A stretch of 64,000 bases of DNA from Vombatus ursinus (taxonomy: Eukaryota > Chordata > Mammalia > Diprotodontia > Vombatidae), in contig NW_020949602.1 of the NCBI RefSeq assembly GCF_900497805.2, positions 7,475,632-7,539,631 on the forward strand, read 5' to 3'. How positions within the stretch are numbered: the first letter of the stretch is position 1; each line of letters begins with the position of its first letter. The position numbers and the translations under genes are program-made. A model generated the notes under the pieces. It was not told the DNA's origin. It worked only from the letters and a program-made list of their open reading frames with translations, and searched no databases. Shown here in pieces: positions 1 through 10,944 of this stretch.

Positions 1-166
1 TCAGTCATGCAGGTTGTCTTGGGCTAGAAATTTGTTTTACTCTGTTTTTTTGTGGGTTCTGCTGCTTTAGAATTTGTTTAGAGCCATTTTTTGTAGGTAT
101 TTGGAGGGGTTTGGGGGAGAGCTCTAGCAAGTCACTGCTTTCCCTCTGCCATCTTGGCTCTGCCCC
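1..166 (-). mobile_element. L1 5' UTR start, antisense
   Basis: The reverse complement begins ggggcagagccaagatgg at 166 and matches, with few differences, the start of the L1-type element at 51272 and the 5' end of the L1 at 10113. This is the first part of a marsupial L1 5' UTR. The rest of the element would lie left of the window, so its completeness cannot be judged. No coding sequence is reached. Confidence 0.8.
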
Positions 167-983
167 TCTAGGCAAGTTTCTAGGACAATAGGTTGCAAAG
201 GAAGTGCTGATTTGTGTTGGTAGGAGAAATATCCTTAAGCAGCAACTTCACAGTTCCATTCCCCCATTTCCCTCCAAAATATTGCTAATCTCAGTTATTT
301 TTTATCTACTAAAGGACAAATTCCATCTCAGCTGTAGATATCTTGGATATACTTCATTATTTACATGTCGTTTCTCCAATAGAATGTGAGCTCCATGAAG
401 GCAAACTTTTGGCCAGAGTGTAGCACAATATGTGTCACAGAACACTCACTTTCTGACTATCATTACTTTTTCCATTTTTGATGCCTCGGGGCAAAGTTCC
501 AGCAATCTTCTCCTTCTTTCAGTTCTGCCCCCACGATTCTCTAGTGAAGGCAATAACATCACCACTGCCTTCCATTTGGGCACCAATGAGAGACATTCAA
601 TTTTTCAAGATTTTCCTAAGCACTTAAGGAAATGAAGGGAAGAGAAGGTTAATGTACACAGCTGAGAAATGAGTTATAAAGCATGGGAACTTTGGCCTGA
701 GATTCCCCTAGCTTGATTATGATGGGCTGGCAAAGTTTCCCATGCTAAGTAAGCCTGTTTTCATTCAAGTCACCAAGTGGACGCCTCCCTGCTAGAGAAG
801 AAATAGTCCTTACACCCTTTTCTTGGCTCTTCCTCCAACCCAAACCATGTTCCTTTGTATTTCAAAGCTGAGGCCCCTTTTGCTCTTCTCCCAACCTCTA
901 ACAATGAGTCAATGCCTTCAGACCTCTCTAGTCTTCAACATTTTAAGGGACTTTGTAGCTACTTTGAAAATCCATGGATCGTG
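167..983. other. Mostly unassigned sequence with weak L2-like end
   Basis: No gene is visible. Around 350-440 there is a decayed L2 3'-end-like phrase (gtgagctccatgaaggcaa). The small open frames here have no recognisable family features and are read as chance. Confidence 0.4.
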
Positions 984-1234
984 TAGGTAGTTAGGTGGCA
1001 AAGCGGATGGAGCGCGGAGCCGAGAGTCAGAAAGGCCTAACTTCAGTCTGACCTCAGACACTTCCTTAGCTATGTGACCCAGGGCAAGTCTCTTAACCCC
1101 TGCTTGCCTTTGTTACCCCATCCATAAAATAAGGATAATAATAGCACCTACCTCCCAAGATTGTTGTGGGATTAAATGAAATAATAATTGTAAAGCAGCC
1201 TGGCACATAGTAGCTGTTAGCTATTATTATTCTA
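984..1234 (+). mobile_element. SINE-W (tRNA-type, MIR-like tail)
   Basis: A decayed head (taggtagttaggtggc) is followed by a promoter B-box-like region, the phrase agctatgtgacccagggcaa, then ctcccaagattgttgtg and a tail ending in gctattattatt. This is the order of the common marsupial SINE with a MIR-like 3' part. Many base changes suggest moderate age. Confidence 0.8.
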
Positions 1235-1335
1235 ACAACTATATAATATTATATAATATATTCTGTATAATATCATTATATTATGTGATAGCATATCATC
1301 ACTATAATCATATTATAATAAATAAATGTTTATTA
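1235..1335. repeat. AT-rich palindromic low-complexity tract
   Basis: About 100 bases made of TATA/ATAATAT motifs with many short self-complementary runs, directly downstream of the SINE tail, from which it probably grew. Confidence 0.6.
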
Positions 1336-1869
1336 TTACTGTTATCTCCATCATCAGGGAAATCTTCACCCAAAAGATCCTTTTGGTTTATATTGCCCTG
1401 GGGACATGTCATGTGCAATCATCTCTTCCCATGGACTATTACGGAAGGGTTATTTTAAACCATATTTCTCAGTAAGTTCCATGTGAGCGAAGGATGACTC
1501 TGATTCTGCTTGGTCTCAAAAAGTGAGGCTGTTACCAAAGGATGGAAGTTAGTGGGAGGCATGTTGTAAAATAATGAAATCCCTAATTGAGCTTTTCTAT
1601 GTGAAGGTGGAGGGGGACAACAAATAGACATCAAAATGGAACAGCTCCCTCAACAGTTCTGTAATAAACTGTTTTCATCATTAGCAACAGCAGAACTGCC
1701 ATGTTTTTATTCTAGCACCCCAGGCTCTGTTATGTTATCAGACATTAGAAACACAATGAACATCTGAATCATAAATCCCCGTAAAAGAAATCCATGACCC
1801 AAGGGGAAATGATTCGGGAAGCCACTGAGGCATATATCACAGAGGGGAAGACCTTAGATGACTAGGGGA
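1336..1869. other. Unassigned sequence
   Basis: I see no gene, RNA or recognisable repeat here. Confidence 0.4.
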
Positions 1870-2015
1870 AAATTATACATATATATCTATATATGTATAT
1901 ATGTATATATATGTATTTTATATATATATATATACATTCATACATATGTGTGTGTGTACATGTATGCATAGATAGATTGATAGATACACAGGCAGACAGA
2001 CAGATAGATAGATGG
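1870..2015. repeat. Compound microsatellite (TA)n/(TG)n/(GATA)n
   Basis: Alternating ATATAT, TATATG, TGTG and finally GATA/GACA tetranucleotides. The whole tract is simple sequence with no coding content. Confidence 0.85.
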
Positions 2016-2140
2016 TATTAAAAAAAACTTCAGAAGTGTAATGACTAACAACTAATCCAAGCATCTATTTTCTCATCTCTGTGAAATCTGTGACAATGAT
2101 CTTCAGGTAAATTGAGGATACTTTTGCCTGTTACATAAAT

Positions 2141-2143
<3 letters not shown>

Positions 2144-2219
<76 letters not shown>
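2144..2219. repeat. (TC)38 microsatellite
   Basis: Seventy-six uninterrupted bases of TC. The Arg/Glu repeat open frame that crosses it on the minus strand is simply the translation of GA repeats. Confidence 0.97.
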
Positions 2220-2222
<3 letters not shown>

Positions 2223-2389
2223 CCAGAACACAACCCTCTTTAATATTAATTAGCATTAGAATGTATTTGAGAACCTCTGTGGCCCAAAAAGTCATCCCCT
2301 GTGGCCACCCTGGTGACATGCTTTTCTGAGACCATTCTGTACTAGTTGATCCTACCAGAGATTACCTCCTACTGACAGCCTGATGACAA

Positions 2390-2698
2390 AACTGGCTTTT
2401 TCTTAGCTGTTCCCCATGTCTGGAATTGTCCCGTCTCATCTCTGCCGCCATACTTCCTTGGCTTCCTTCCATTCCCAGCTAAAATCCTGTATTTTACAAG
2501 AAGCCTTTATGCTTTCCACTGTCAATTTTTTTTCCAACTTGTCCTCTATATACCTTCGATGTGCTTAATTGTTTACATATTAAACTGTGAGCTCCTTGAG
2601 GGCAAAGACAATCTTGTCATTCTTTGCATCCCCAGGGTTTAGTAGATTGGCATATAGTAGGAGCTTACTAAAGGTTGATGGACTGACTAACTGAGAAG
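2390..2698 (+). mobile_element. L2 LINE 3' end
   Basis: Contains the typical L2 3' order: a tttacaagaagcctttatg-like phrase, then gtgagctccttgagggcaaa, then a tail resembling gcatatagtaggagcttac ending in a short repeat. It is strongly 5'-truncated and old. Confidence 0.7.
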
Positions 2699-2984
2699 AC
2701 AGAATCACTCCCACAGCACAATGAAGCCTGAGAAGCAAATTTTAGGGAAGGCCTAAAAGTCTAAATGACACCATCCAGGAATTGAATGCCTGGAAAAAAG
2801 GAGGAGTTTTTTCTCAGTGGAAGGAATAACAGAGGGACAGAGTGAGCAAAAGATCTAGAGAAAGCTCACCTATGTTTTGGGCAAATCTGACTTGGAAGAT
2901 TTATGAGAGGGCTTAGCCATTGCTACTAATGCTGTAGCAGCAGCTGTAGAAGACATAGGTTCATGGTCATATTCAGTGATGCCC

Positions 2985-3135
2985 TACTCAAACTGAAATA
3001 GGTTTCTGTAGGCCACATATTAACTTAGAAAACCACAAATTAAATTTATCTATGTTGCATGGTATTTATATTTATTTTGTTAAACGTTTTCCAACAATAT
3101 TTTAATCTGGTTCAGGATTGAACATGAAGGGTCAT
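2985..3135. repeat. Dispersed repeat, probable decayed DNA-transposon MITE
   Basis: The phrases ggccacatattaacttagaa, tatttattttgttaaacg and attttaatctggttcagg recur in a family I associate with marsupial MITE-type repeats carrying 'ggccacatgtggcc' ends. Only the inner part is visible; terminal repeats are not recognisable. Confidence 0.4.
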
Positions 3136-3814
3136 GATCCAGTGCTTTATGGTTATTGAATTGAATTGAGTTGAATCTCTGCTCATATCAAATGGGGTCC
3201 TCTATGGTGATACTAATATTCCTTTCTTACACATATTCTAGCCCTAATTTTAACCCAGAATAAAGCTTAGAGGGCCTGAGGGGGCTTCTGGGCTGACTAA
3301 TAGGACATGGAAGTGCCAGGCAAGGGAAATGACTTTTCATGATCAAGGCCAGCTGGGTTGGGAGTGGCCTTGGTTCTGGTCAACTCCATAAGCTGGTTTC
3401 TAACACTCACTAGCACACTGATGAGGGCAGTCCCATCCTTCAAGACAGGGACATGAATTGGTGCATTATACATAAGTAATAGAAATTGAGTTTGAAATCT
3501 GGCATGGAGATGGTGATTTATATTACCCATTAGCATTAATGGTGGTAATTTAGTCTAATGCAGAAACCTACAGTCTGCCAAGAGACTTTGGCCAAGGGCT
3601 CTTTAGGGTCGCTCTGGAGAATGCCGACAATGTAGGGACTGTCCTTTCACTTCAGTCCTTTGTTCTAAATTCTCATCTGCAGGCTGTCTTTCCCCAAGGT
3701 ACCAGCTAAGTCACACTAAGCCTCTGTGTGATGGAAATTCCCATCTAGGGAAAGGGGCTTCTTGGCCAACCTCTTACCCAGGTTATGACCAGCCTGGTCA
3801 CCACCTCCAAGATC
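3136..3814. other. Unassigned sequence
   Basis: No gene or recognisable repeat. The 79-codon minus frame at 3297-3536 shows no domain or signal I can recognise. Confidence 0.4.
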
Positions 3815-4150
3815 ATTGAGTTAAAGTTGCAAAGGACCTTAGATTCCATCTACTCCAGGGGTTCTTAACCTTTGCTGTGTCTTGGGCTCTTTTCAGAAAT
3901 CTACAATGTTTTAAATGCATAAAATAAAATACATAAGATTCAGAGGAAATCAATTATATTGAAATATAGCTAGGCATCTATCTATACATACATACACATA
4001 CATATGTAGGATTTCAAATCAAATTCACAGACCTCAGATTAAGAACTCCTAACCTAGTCCAACACCTTCACTTCATAGAAGAAGAAAGTAAAGTTGAGAG
4101 TGTTTAAGAGACTTTTCTAAAGTCTGACAGATAAGTGATGTAGGTTTGTG
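3815..4150 (-). mobile_element. MIR SINE remnant, split by a hAT MITE
   Basis: Antisense MIR features (aaaggaccttagattccatc on the left; tccaacaccttcacttcatag and the old 'gaagaaagtaaag' segment on the right) resume across the MITE at 3856-4051, so the MIR is the older host of that insertion. Confidence 0.65.
3856..4051. mobile_element. hAT-type MITE (TIR CAGGGGTTCTTAA)
   Basis: The left end is caggggttcttaacc and the right end ttaagaactccta, an inverted pair with hAT-like CAGGG termini. Flanking 8-mers atctactc (3848-3855) and acctagtc (4052-4059) match at 6 of 8 positions, the TSD length expected for hAT elements. The interior (aaatgcataaaataaaatac) is non-coding. Confidence 0.75.
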
Positions 4151-4261
4151 AAGGCAACGTGTTTGTCCGCATCACTGGGAAGATTCAGTTCAATTCAAGT
4201 CAATTCAGTTCCACTGACATTTAGTGAATACTCATTATGTCTGACAAAGGCACATTGTAGT

Positions 4262-4630
4262 GGATACAGCGACACTTTGGAGACACGGGCAACTTGGTTT
4301 CAAGTTAAGTGTTAGATCAGGGGTGGGGAACCCGTGGCCTCAAAAAGGTGGCCCTCTAGGTCCTCAAGTGTGGCCCTTTGACTAAATCAAAGGATTCAGT
4401 CCAATGGATTCAGTCAAAGGGCCGCACTTGAGGACCTAAAGAGTCACATGTGGCCTGGAGGACACAGGTTCCCCACCCCTGTATTAGCTCTGAGTAAGTT
4501 ATTTAACCTCTTTCAGTCTCACATACTTCATCAGTAAAATGGGAATGATAATGGTCATTACAAAGTCCAAATGAGACAAGAAATATAAAGTGCTTTATAA
4601 ATAATAAAGTACTACCCAAATATCAGTTGT
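4262..4630 (+). mobile_element. MIR SINE, split by a hAT MITE
   Basis: MIR sense sequence runs from the acttggtttcaagttaagtg segment, is broken at 4318, and resumes at 4482 with gagtaagttatttaacctc, then tcagtaaaatgggaatgat and a 3' part ending near a short TTG run at 4626. Confidence 0.7.
4318..4481. mobile_element. hAT-type MITE, near-palindromic
   Basis: Starts caggggtggggaacc and ends ggttccccacccctg, perfect terminal inverted repeats. Inner arms are also complementary (ggccctttgact against agtcaaagggcc), so the whole 164 bases can fold on itself. Flanking 8-mers tgttagat and tattagct match at 6 of 8, as expected of a hAT TSD. There is no transposase; it was moved in trans. Confidence 0.85.
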
Positions 4631-4639
4631 TGTTGTTGT

Positions 4640-5990
4640 AATTCAATCCCTAAATGTCCCTAGAAAATTCTCTAAATTCTGGTATAGTTACTAATTTGCC
4701 TTGATAGAGGGTGTTTCCTCTCTGGGAGCTCAATATTGTTGGAATCACAGATGTAAATCCCTTCTCCTACTCCCCCCTCCCCCAGCAACTACACTAGGCA
4801 CAAAACTACAGAAAACAAAATGAAAAACTGTGTCTACCATGGACAGTCTCAGAATCTACAAAGAGACTCAACACAGAGAGACACATGGAAATCGGTCTGA
4901 GGAGTGAGAGAGCAAGGACCATTTCTTCCATTCAAGAAAAGCTTCCTGCACTAAGCCCTGAAGTAAATCAAAACTTCTAAAAGGCAGATGTTAGGAGGAA
5001 TGACATCCCTGGTATCTGATACAGCCTGGACAAAGGCTCTGAGTTGAATGCTAAGGAGTCTTGGCATGATTGTAGTGGAAAAGATTCAAAGAAAGTTGCT
5101 TCTGGCCTCAGAGGATGAGACAGGAAACCTAAAGAGACCTGAGAGGTCCGTCCAGGTGGTCAAGTTGTCCCTGCTCCAGGAACCTGTGTTAATGAGGCAG
5201 CCCCCCAAAGAGATTTTAAGACACAGTTGGCTCCATTTCTGAACCATGAAGCCTGGAAAGTTTTGAAGAGCAGCAGATAGGATGCTGTGTTAGTGCCGAA
5301 CCCTGCTGATTAATCAGGGAGAGAGGGACGTCATACAGTCTTGTAAGTTCCGGAACTTTGGGGAAATGTATAACTCAATACAAGTGTGCAAGAAAGGCTT
5401 TAAAATGACACTGAGAAATTGAGATTGGAGTTTTTAAGAATAAGCAAAGACACATATGATTTTCCACAAAGAGAATGACATTATCTTATCATTCAAACAT
5501 GGTCTCAGACCCATTGGGTTGACCTTGACACAAGGGATGGGAGAGGAAGGGAGTAGAAGAGAAGAGGATGGGAGGAGAGAAGAGGGCCTGGGCTGTACCT
5601 TTCTGGACAAGGCTGCTTCCCTAACTATAGAGGACATTTTACAATTCTTCAATCCTTTACTCAGATGATGAACTCTGACTTGAGCTAAGCAGAATAAATG
5701 AAGCCCTCCACATTTGGGGAAGCTCATGGTGTGTGCCATTTCCCCCGTCAAAAGCACCAAATCAAAATTCTCAGAGCACAGCCTTCAGAGTTGTCTTCTA
5801 AGTAATGAATAGTGGTCTTTCTTCCAGTGACCAAGTCCACTTCTATTCATTCTCCAGCTGTTTTTCCACGACTTTGAATCATCCCAAATAACTTGCTGGA
5901 TGTGGTCGAGCCCATAAGGCCATTCATGAGAGATGGGCTGGTCTGTCAATAGGCACATTTCCCAACCAACATGGACTTCAAACACACAGG
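4640..5990. other. Unassigned sequence, about 1.35 kb
   Basis: No gene I can support. A purine-rich stretch (5535-5590) creates overlapping open frames on both strands at 5434-5760, which I treat as chance. No clear repeat family. Confidence 0.4.
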
Positions 5991-6008
5991 TCTTTCATTT
6001 AGACTCTT

Positions 6009-6081
6009 CTTTCTCTGTCTCTGTGTCTGTCTCTGTGTCCGTCTCTCTCTTTCTCTCTTTCTCTCTGTGTCTCTGTGTCTC

Positions 6082-6117
<36 letters not shown>

Positions 6118-6118
6118 G
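6009..6118. repeat. (TCTCTG)n/(TC)n microsatellite
   Basis: Irregular CT/GT-rich simple repeat. It explains the Ser/Leu-rich plus-strand frames and Arg/Glu-rich minus-strand frame that overlap it. Confidence 0.9.
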
Positions 6119-6225
6119 CTGTCTCCTTAAACATATGTCTTTCTAGTGATGAAAACAATTTTGAATGGTCTTTACAAGTCCAAGAAAAAAATTCAATACT
6201 ACATAATGTAATATTCTGGGATGTT

Positions 6226-6685
6226 GTGGCTCCCTTTGGCCTCTAGGATAAAGTATAAATGCCTCAGCTTGGCCTTTAAAACCCTCCTTAAGCAAAGCTA
6301 CCTTTTCAGATTCATTTCACATGAGTCCCTTTCAGGCACTCTGAATTAGAGACAAAGTGGCTTACTTGTCATTCTCTTGTCAAGGCTCTACCTCCTCCCT
6401 CTGTGCTTTGCAATGATTATTACTCATCTCTGAATGGCACTTCCTTTTCACCCCTGCTCCTTAGAGTTCTTAGTTTTCTTCAAGGTTCAGCTCAGATGCC
6501 TTTCCTGATCCCGTCTCTCCTTCCACAAGTTAGTATGTAGTTACTTAAATCTGTAAATGTCACTCATCCTTCTCCCCCAGTGAAATCCAAACTCCTTGAG
6601 GGCAGAGATTTTTTTTTCTTTTGTATCCTTGGGGGACTGCACATGGCAGGGTCTTAATAAATTATTTCTGAATGAAATGCTAACT
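6226..6685 (+). mobile_element. L2 LINE 3' end
   Basis: A longer L2 copy: ctttggcctctaggataaag, aaggttcagctcagatgcc, then aactccttgagggcagaga and a cttaataaattatt-type tail. These are the usual successive blocks of the L2 3' region in the right order. Confidence 0.8.
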
Positions 6686-6699
6686 GCCTACCACTTACA

Positions 6700-6944
6700 T
6701 ATCAATCAACCAAGCAACAATTATTAAGCACCTGCAATATTCCAAACATAATGCTAGATACTGGGGATAGAAGTACAAGGGATGAAACAAGCCCTGTTAT
6801 CAAGGAGCTTACCATCTAATGGGAGAGGTGACAAGTACATATAAAGGTATATAGAGAATAAATACAAATAAGTAGATATGTGGGGGAGGGCAGTAACAGT
6901 TGAGGGTATCAAGGAAGGCTCCCTATAGAAGGAGGTGCTTGGAC
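6700..6944 (+). repeat. Family O repeat, left part (host of the L1)
   Basis: Begins with attattaagcacctgcaata, then ctggggatagaagtac and caaggagcttaccatctaatg, then reaches aaggaaggctccctatagaa. The same order recurs at many places in the window (14041, 14205, 17476, 27010, 31405, 35575, 36515, 40480, 58797). It resumes at 10114 beyond the inserted L1. Confidence 0.7.
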
Positions 6945-7069
6945 TATTATTTATTTGTTTTTAACATTCTTTCCTTTTTAAATTTTGAGTTGCGAATTTT
7001 CTCCCTCCCTTCTACCCCTCACCCATACACAAATAAGGAAAGCAAAATGATATCAATTACATATGTGAA

Positions 7070-7480
7070 ATGATGCAAAGTATATTTCCATACCATCCAT
7101 ATCACACAAAAAAGACAAAAAATAAAGAGAGAAAATTGTACTTCAATTTGCACTCAGAGATCATAGTTCTCTCTCTGGAGGTGGATAGAATTTTTTTTTT
7201 TCATAATGAATCCTTTGGAATCATCCTTGACCATTGTATTGATTACAATAGCCAAGTCTGTCACAGTTGATCATCATTACAACATTGACATTATAATGCA
7301 AAAGGATCCCCCATTTCTTTTCACATCACTTTGTATCAGTTCATATAGGTCATGCCATCTTTTTGTGCAACTATCCTCTTAGTCATCTTTTATACTATAG
7401 TAATATTCCATCACAATCATGTGCCATAACTTTTTCAGCCATTCACCATTTCATGAGGATCCCCTCAATTTCCTTTTAGG
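7070..7480 (-). pseudogene. L1 ORF2 C-terminal remnant and 3' UTR
   Basis: The reverse complement of 7300-7480 gives the phrase ggaaattgaggggatcc and then a decayed equivalent of 'gaatggctgaacaagttgtgg', the L1 ORF2 C-terminal region also seen intact-looking at 62150. Downstream comes the marsupial L1 3' UTR phrase for 'cacctccagagagagaactatg'. Stops interrupt every frame. Confidence 0.7.
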
Positions 7481-8264
7481 AAAATGTAGTTTCCCTTATT
7501 ATGTTTTATAACTAGGTCTATTTTTGCTTCTTCTTTGTCTGAGATCATGATTTCTATCCTTGCCTTTTTAGATTCTGCCCCAGCCCTTTATTTTAACTCT
7601 GTGTGTGTCTTTTTTGTGTATTTCTTGTAAACGACATAGAGTTGGACTCCAGTTTCTAATCCATTCTGCTATCCTATGTCATTTTATGGGTAAGCTCATA
7701 TCTCCTCCATACATATGATTTCTAACCTTGTATTTTCCTCCATCCCATTTTCTTCTGTTTTCTTCTGTCACCTCCTTTTTATCACCCCTCACATCCTCAT
7801 CTTCCATATCTCACCCCTTTCCCCTCCTTTTTCCCTGCTGGCAAGATAGATTACTATGCTCAATCCAGTGTGCATAGATACGATTATTCTTTGAACCAGT
7901 TTCTCAGACAGTGAGGCTCAAGCATTGTCCACGCTTTCCTATTTGCCCCATCCACTATAAAAACTCTTCTTTGCACATCTTTTTTTTAATGTGAGAAAAT
8001 TTTTCCCCATTCTACCTCTCCCCCCCTGCCCCAATGCATCCCTCTTTCTCACTCCATTTTTTAAGATCATCCCAACATAACCAACTCATACCTATGTCTT
8101 CTGTCTATTCAGACTCCTTTTAACTGCTCTAATAATGACAAAAGTTCATAGAAGTTATATGTATCATCTTCCCATATGGGAATCAAACCAGTTTAACCTT
8201 ATTGAGTCCTTATAATTTCTCTGTCATATTTACCTTTTTATGCTTCTGTTGAATATTATATTTG

Positions 8265-9290
8265 AAAGTCAAATTTTCTATTCAGATCTGGTATTTTCAT
8301 CAGGAATGCTTAAGAATCTTCTATTTCATTAAGTTTCCTTTTATTCCGCGGAAGAATTATACTCAAATTTTGCTGGGTAGATGATTCTTGGTTGTAATCC
8401 TAACTCCTTTGCCTCCTAGATTATCATATTCTAAACCCTCTGATCTTTAACATGGAAGCTGCTGAATCTTGTTGTGATCCTGACTGTGTATCCATATTTG
8501 AATTGTGTCTTTCTAGGTGCTTGCAATACTTTCCCCTTGACCTGGAGCTCTAGAGTTTGACTATAATATTTTCTGGGAGTTTTCATTTTCTTTCAGGAGA
8601 TTGGTGGATTTTTTCATCTCTATTTTGCTCTCTGGATCTAAGACATCAGGGCAGTTTTCCTTGATAATTCCTTGAAATATGAAGATTAGGCTCATTTTTT
8701 ATCAAGGCTTTTATGTAGTCCAATAATTCTTAAATTATCTCTCCTTGATCTATTTTTCATGTCAGTTGTTTTTCCAATGAGATATTTTACATTTTTCCTG
8801 TTTTTTTTCCATTCTTTTGACTGTTTTATTCTTTCTTGATGTCTCACATCAAGAAGTTCCACTTGCCCAATTCTAATTTTTAAGGAATTATTGATTTTGG
8901 TGAGCTTTTTACCTTTCCTCTGTTTGGCCAATTCTGCTTTTTAAAAGTTCTTTTCTTTAATGAATTTTCATGCCTCTTTTACCATTAGGCCAATTTTGTT
9001 GTTTTGTTTTGTTTTTTAAGATGTTATTTAATTCTGTATTTTTTTTTGTTCTTCTTTTACTAAGCGGATAGTTCTTTTTTCATAATTGCTCACATTTATT
9101 TTCCCAATTCTTTCCTCTACCACTCTTATCTCTTTCTTCAACTCTTCCAAGAATTCTTCTTGGGCTTGGTTCCAATTAGCATTTTTCTTTGACGTTTTGT
9201 GTATAGGTGTTTTCATATTGTTGTCTTCTTCTGAGTTTATGTCTTGGCCTTCCCTGCCACTGTAGTGGTTTTCAGTGGTCAATTTTGTTG
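8265..9290 (-). pseudogene. L1 ORF1 remnant
   Basis: ORF1p is the trimeric RNA-binding protein of L1 particles. Two frames retain it: 9282-9028 (N-terminal part, ending QAQEEFLEELKKEIRVVEER, coiled-coil-like heptads) and 8931-8692 (coiled coil passing into the RRM entry MKNRSRRDNLRIIGLHK). The C-terminal domain follows to about 8265 but is broken by several frame changes and stops. Same family as the ORF1 at 52108. Confidence 0.85.
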
Positions 9291-10113
9291 TTGTTGTTGT
9301 TTGCTCATTTTTGCAACCTATTTCTTAACTATGAACTTTATATTAAAGTTGTCTCTAATCATGTGGGAGTAGTGAGGCACTGTCCTGGGCTTCAGGCTTT
9401 TTTGTACTGCTGTTTTTAGATTTAGTTCTGGGAGTCTGCAAATGTTCTGTCTTCCAGGGTTGTATGATCTGGGGAGAAGTGTAGTCACTGCTCTCCTGGT
9501 CTGTGCTCTGGTCTTAACCTAGGAAGGGCCCCGGTTTTCCTGCAGTGACAGCACTCCTTTTCACCCTGTAACTATGACCAGGTCCTCTGCTCTCCTGCAG
9601 CCACAAGCACTTGTGCTTCTCTCTACATTGAAACTGGGACCAGGGCCCCTGTTCCTTTGTGACTGACTAGAAGTGTTCCTCTCCACCCTGAAACTGCAAC
9701 CCAGAACTCTATATGGGCAATAGAGTTGCAAATAAGGACCAGCTGTACCCAGTGCCAGCAAAGGATCTTCTGTAATCTGTTTTTTTTTTGTGTGTGTGTA
9801 ATCTCTTTCTGACCATTTATCTGACCCTCTTACTGTTGCTGGGCTGAGATCTCTCGGAGATGCTGCTGCTTCTGTCACCTCCAATGCCTACCACTGATGC
9901 TGCAGATGCATATGCTCCAGGCTGGTCCCACCCTGGTGTCAGAGACCTCTCCTACAGATCTAAGTTGTCTTAGACTGGAAAAATGTCTCACTCTGACTTG
10001 TTGGCTCTGTTTCAAAATTTTGACTTGAGGACTTTTTTTAACATTATTTGAAGGGGAATGTTGGGATAGCTCAGTTGGATTGCTGCTTATATTCTACCAT
10101 CTTGGCTCTGCCC

Positions 10114-10345
10114 TTAAAAAAGGGAATCTATGAGGCAGAGGTAAAGAGGAAATGGTTTATATAAAGGAGGTTATCCCTCCACGCCCAAGGCCAGAGCAGA
10201 GATGCTGAAAGGGGAAAGAAAACTGATCAGGGAGGTTAAATGCTATAGTATGAGGAACAGAGAGATTGGTCTGGCTAGATAGGAGAGTAGTGGAAGGGAA
10301 ATAATATATGATGAGGAGAGCTAGGCCAGTTTTCTACCTTAACTC
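10114..10345 (+). repeat. Family O repeat, right part
   Basis: Resumes directly after the L1 with gggaatctatgaggcagagg, then agagcagagatgctgaaagg and a later 'gagaggagagtagtgg'-like part. Together with 6700-6944 it gives a consistent ordered copy, which shows that the L1 landed in this older repeat. Confidence 0.6.
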
Positions 10346-10944
10346 TGGGAGCTGAGCAGAGTTAGTGAAATTCAGTTACATTTTGTGTCCAGCCAAATGA
10401 ACTGCTCAGATTTTCAACTACTCTGGGCTCAGAAAGCCCCAAATGCCTCTTTCAAAGTGTTTTTTCCCCTACATTTTTTTAACCTCTTGGTATCACAGGA
10501 GGAAATTCAATCCATACGTTTCTGGTTCATTTACACTTAACTCATCAAATCTCCATGCTGGAAGAGCTCCTTGCTGTCCAAGAGGCCTTATGGGTCTCAT
10601 TCATATGCATCTTTCCTTTGAACCAGGAAGTTGAGGGAAGCCAGAAAAAACAGAGCTCAGCCCTTTAAGAGGGTCCTTTTACTTTCCAATTGGAAACTTA
10701 AGAACTTCTTCAAATGTGGGAGGCTCTTAACTTGGCAGCCCATTGGGGGTTGCTGGGAGTAAGTTTTCCCCTTGCTCTGCACTCTTCTCAAAACAGCACT
10801 CTGGTTGTTGATCCCTTCCCAGCCCCCAGCCAAAGGATCTTCTACTTTCTGAAAAATGATGTTTGTGAGACAAAAAGGAGAAGCTTGTTCCTCAAAAAAG
10901 GTCTATAACTTGGATTGCAGGTACTTCAGTTTACATCTGTAAGA
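10346..10944. other. Unassigned sequence
   Basis: No gene or repeat recognised. Open frames at 10443-10634 and 10714-10908 have no family features. Confidence 0.4.

Larger units (their letters stand above)
6945..10113 (-). mobile_element. L1 LINE, antisense, most of ORF2 missing
   Basis: Read on the minus strand it starts with gggcagagccaagatgg at 10113, has a 5' UTR (to about 9290), an ORF1 remnant (about 9290-8265), a long linker (about 8260-7700), a short ORF2 endonuclease start (about 7700-7480) and then jumps to the ORF2 C-terminus and 3' UTR (about 7480-6945). Translation near 7700-7600 reads RIAEWIRNWSPTLCR and QEIHKKDTHRVK, like the L1 endonuclease N-terminus. Some 3 kb of ORF2 (reverse transcriptase) is absent. 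It sits inside a family O repeat. It cannot be active. Confidence 0.85.

Noticed and set aside
5946-6158. Arg/Glu-rich protein (also 2045-2233)
   Set aside because: Translations of GA/TC microsatellites.
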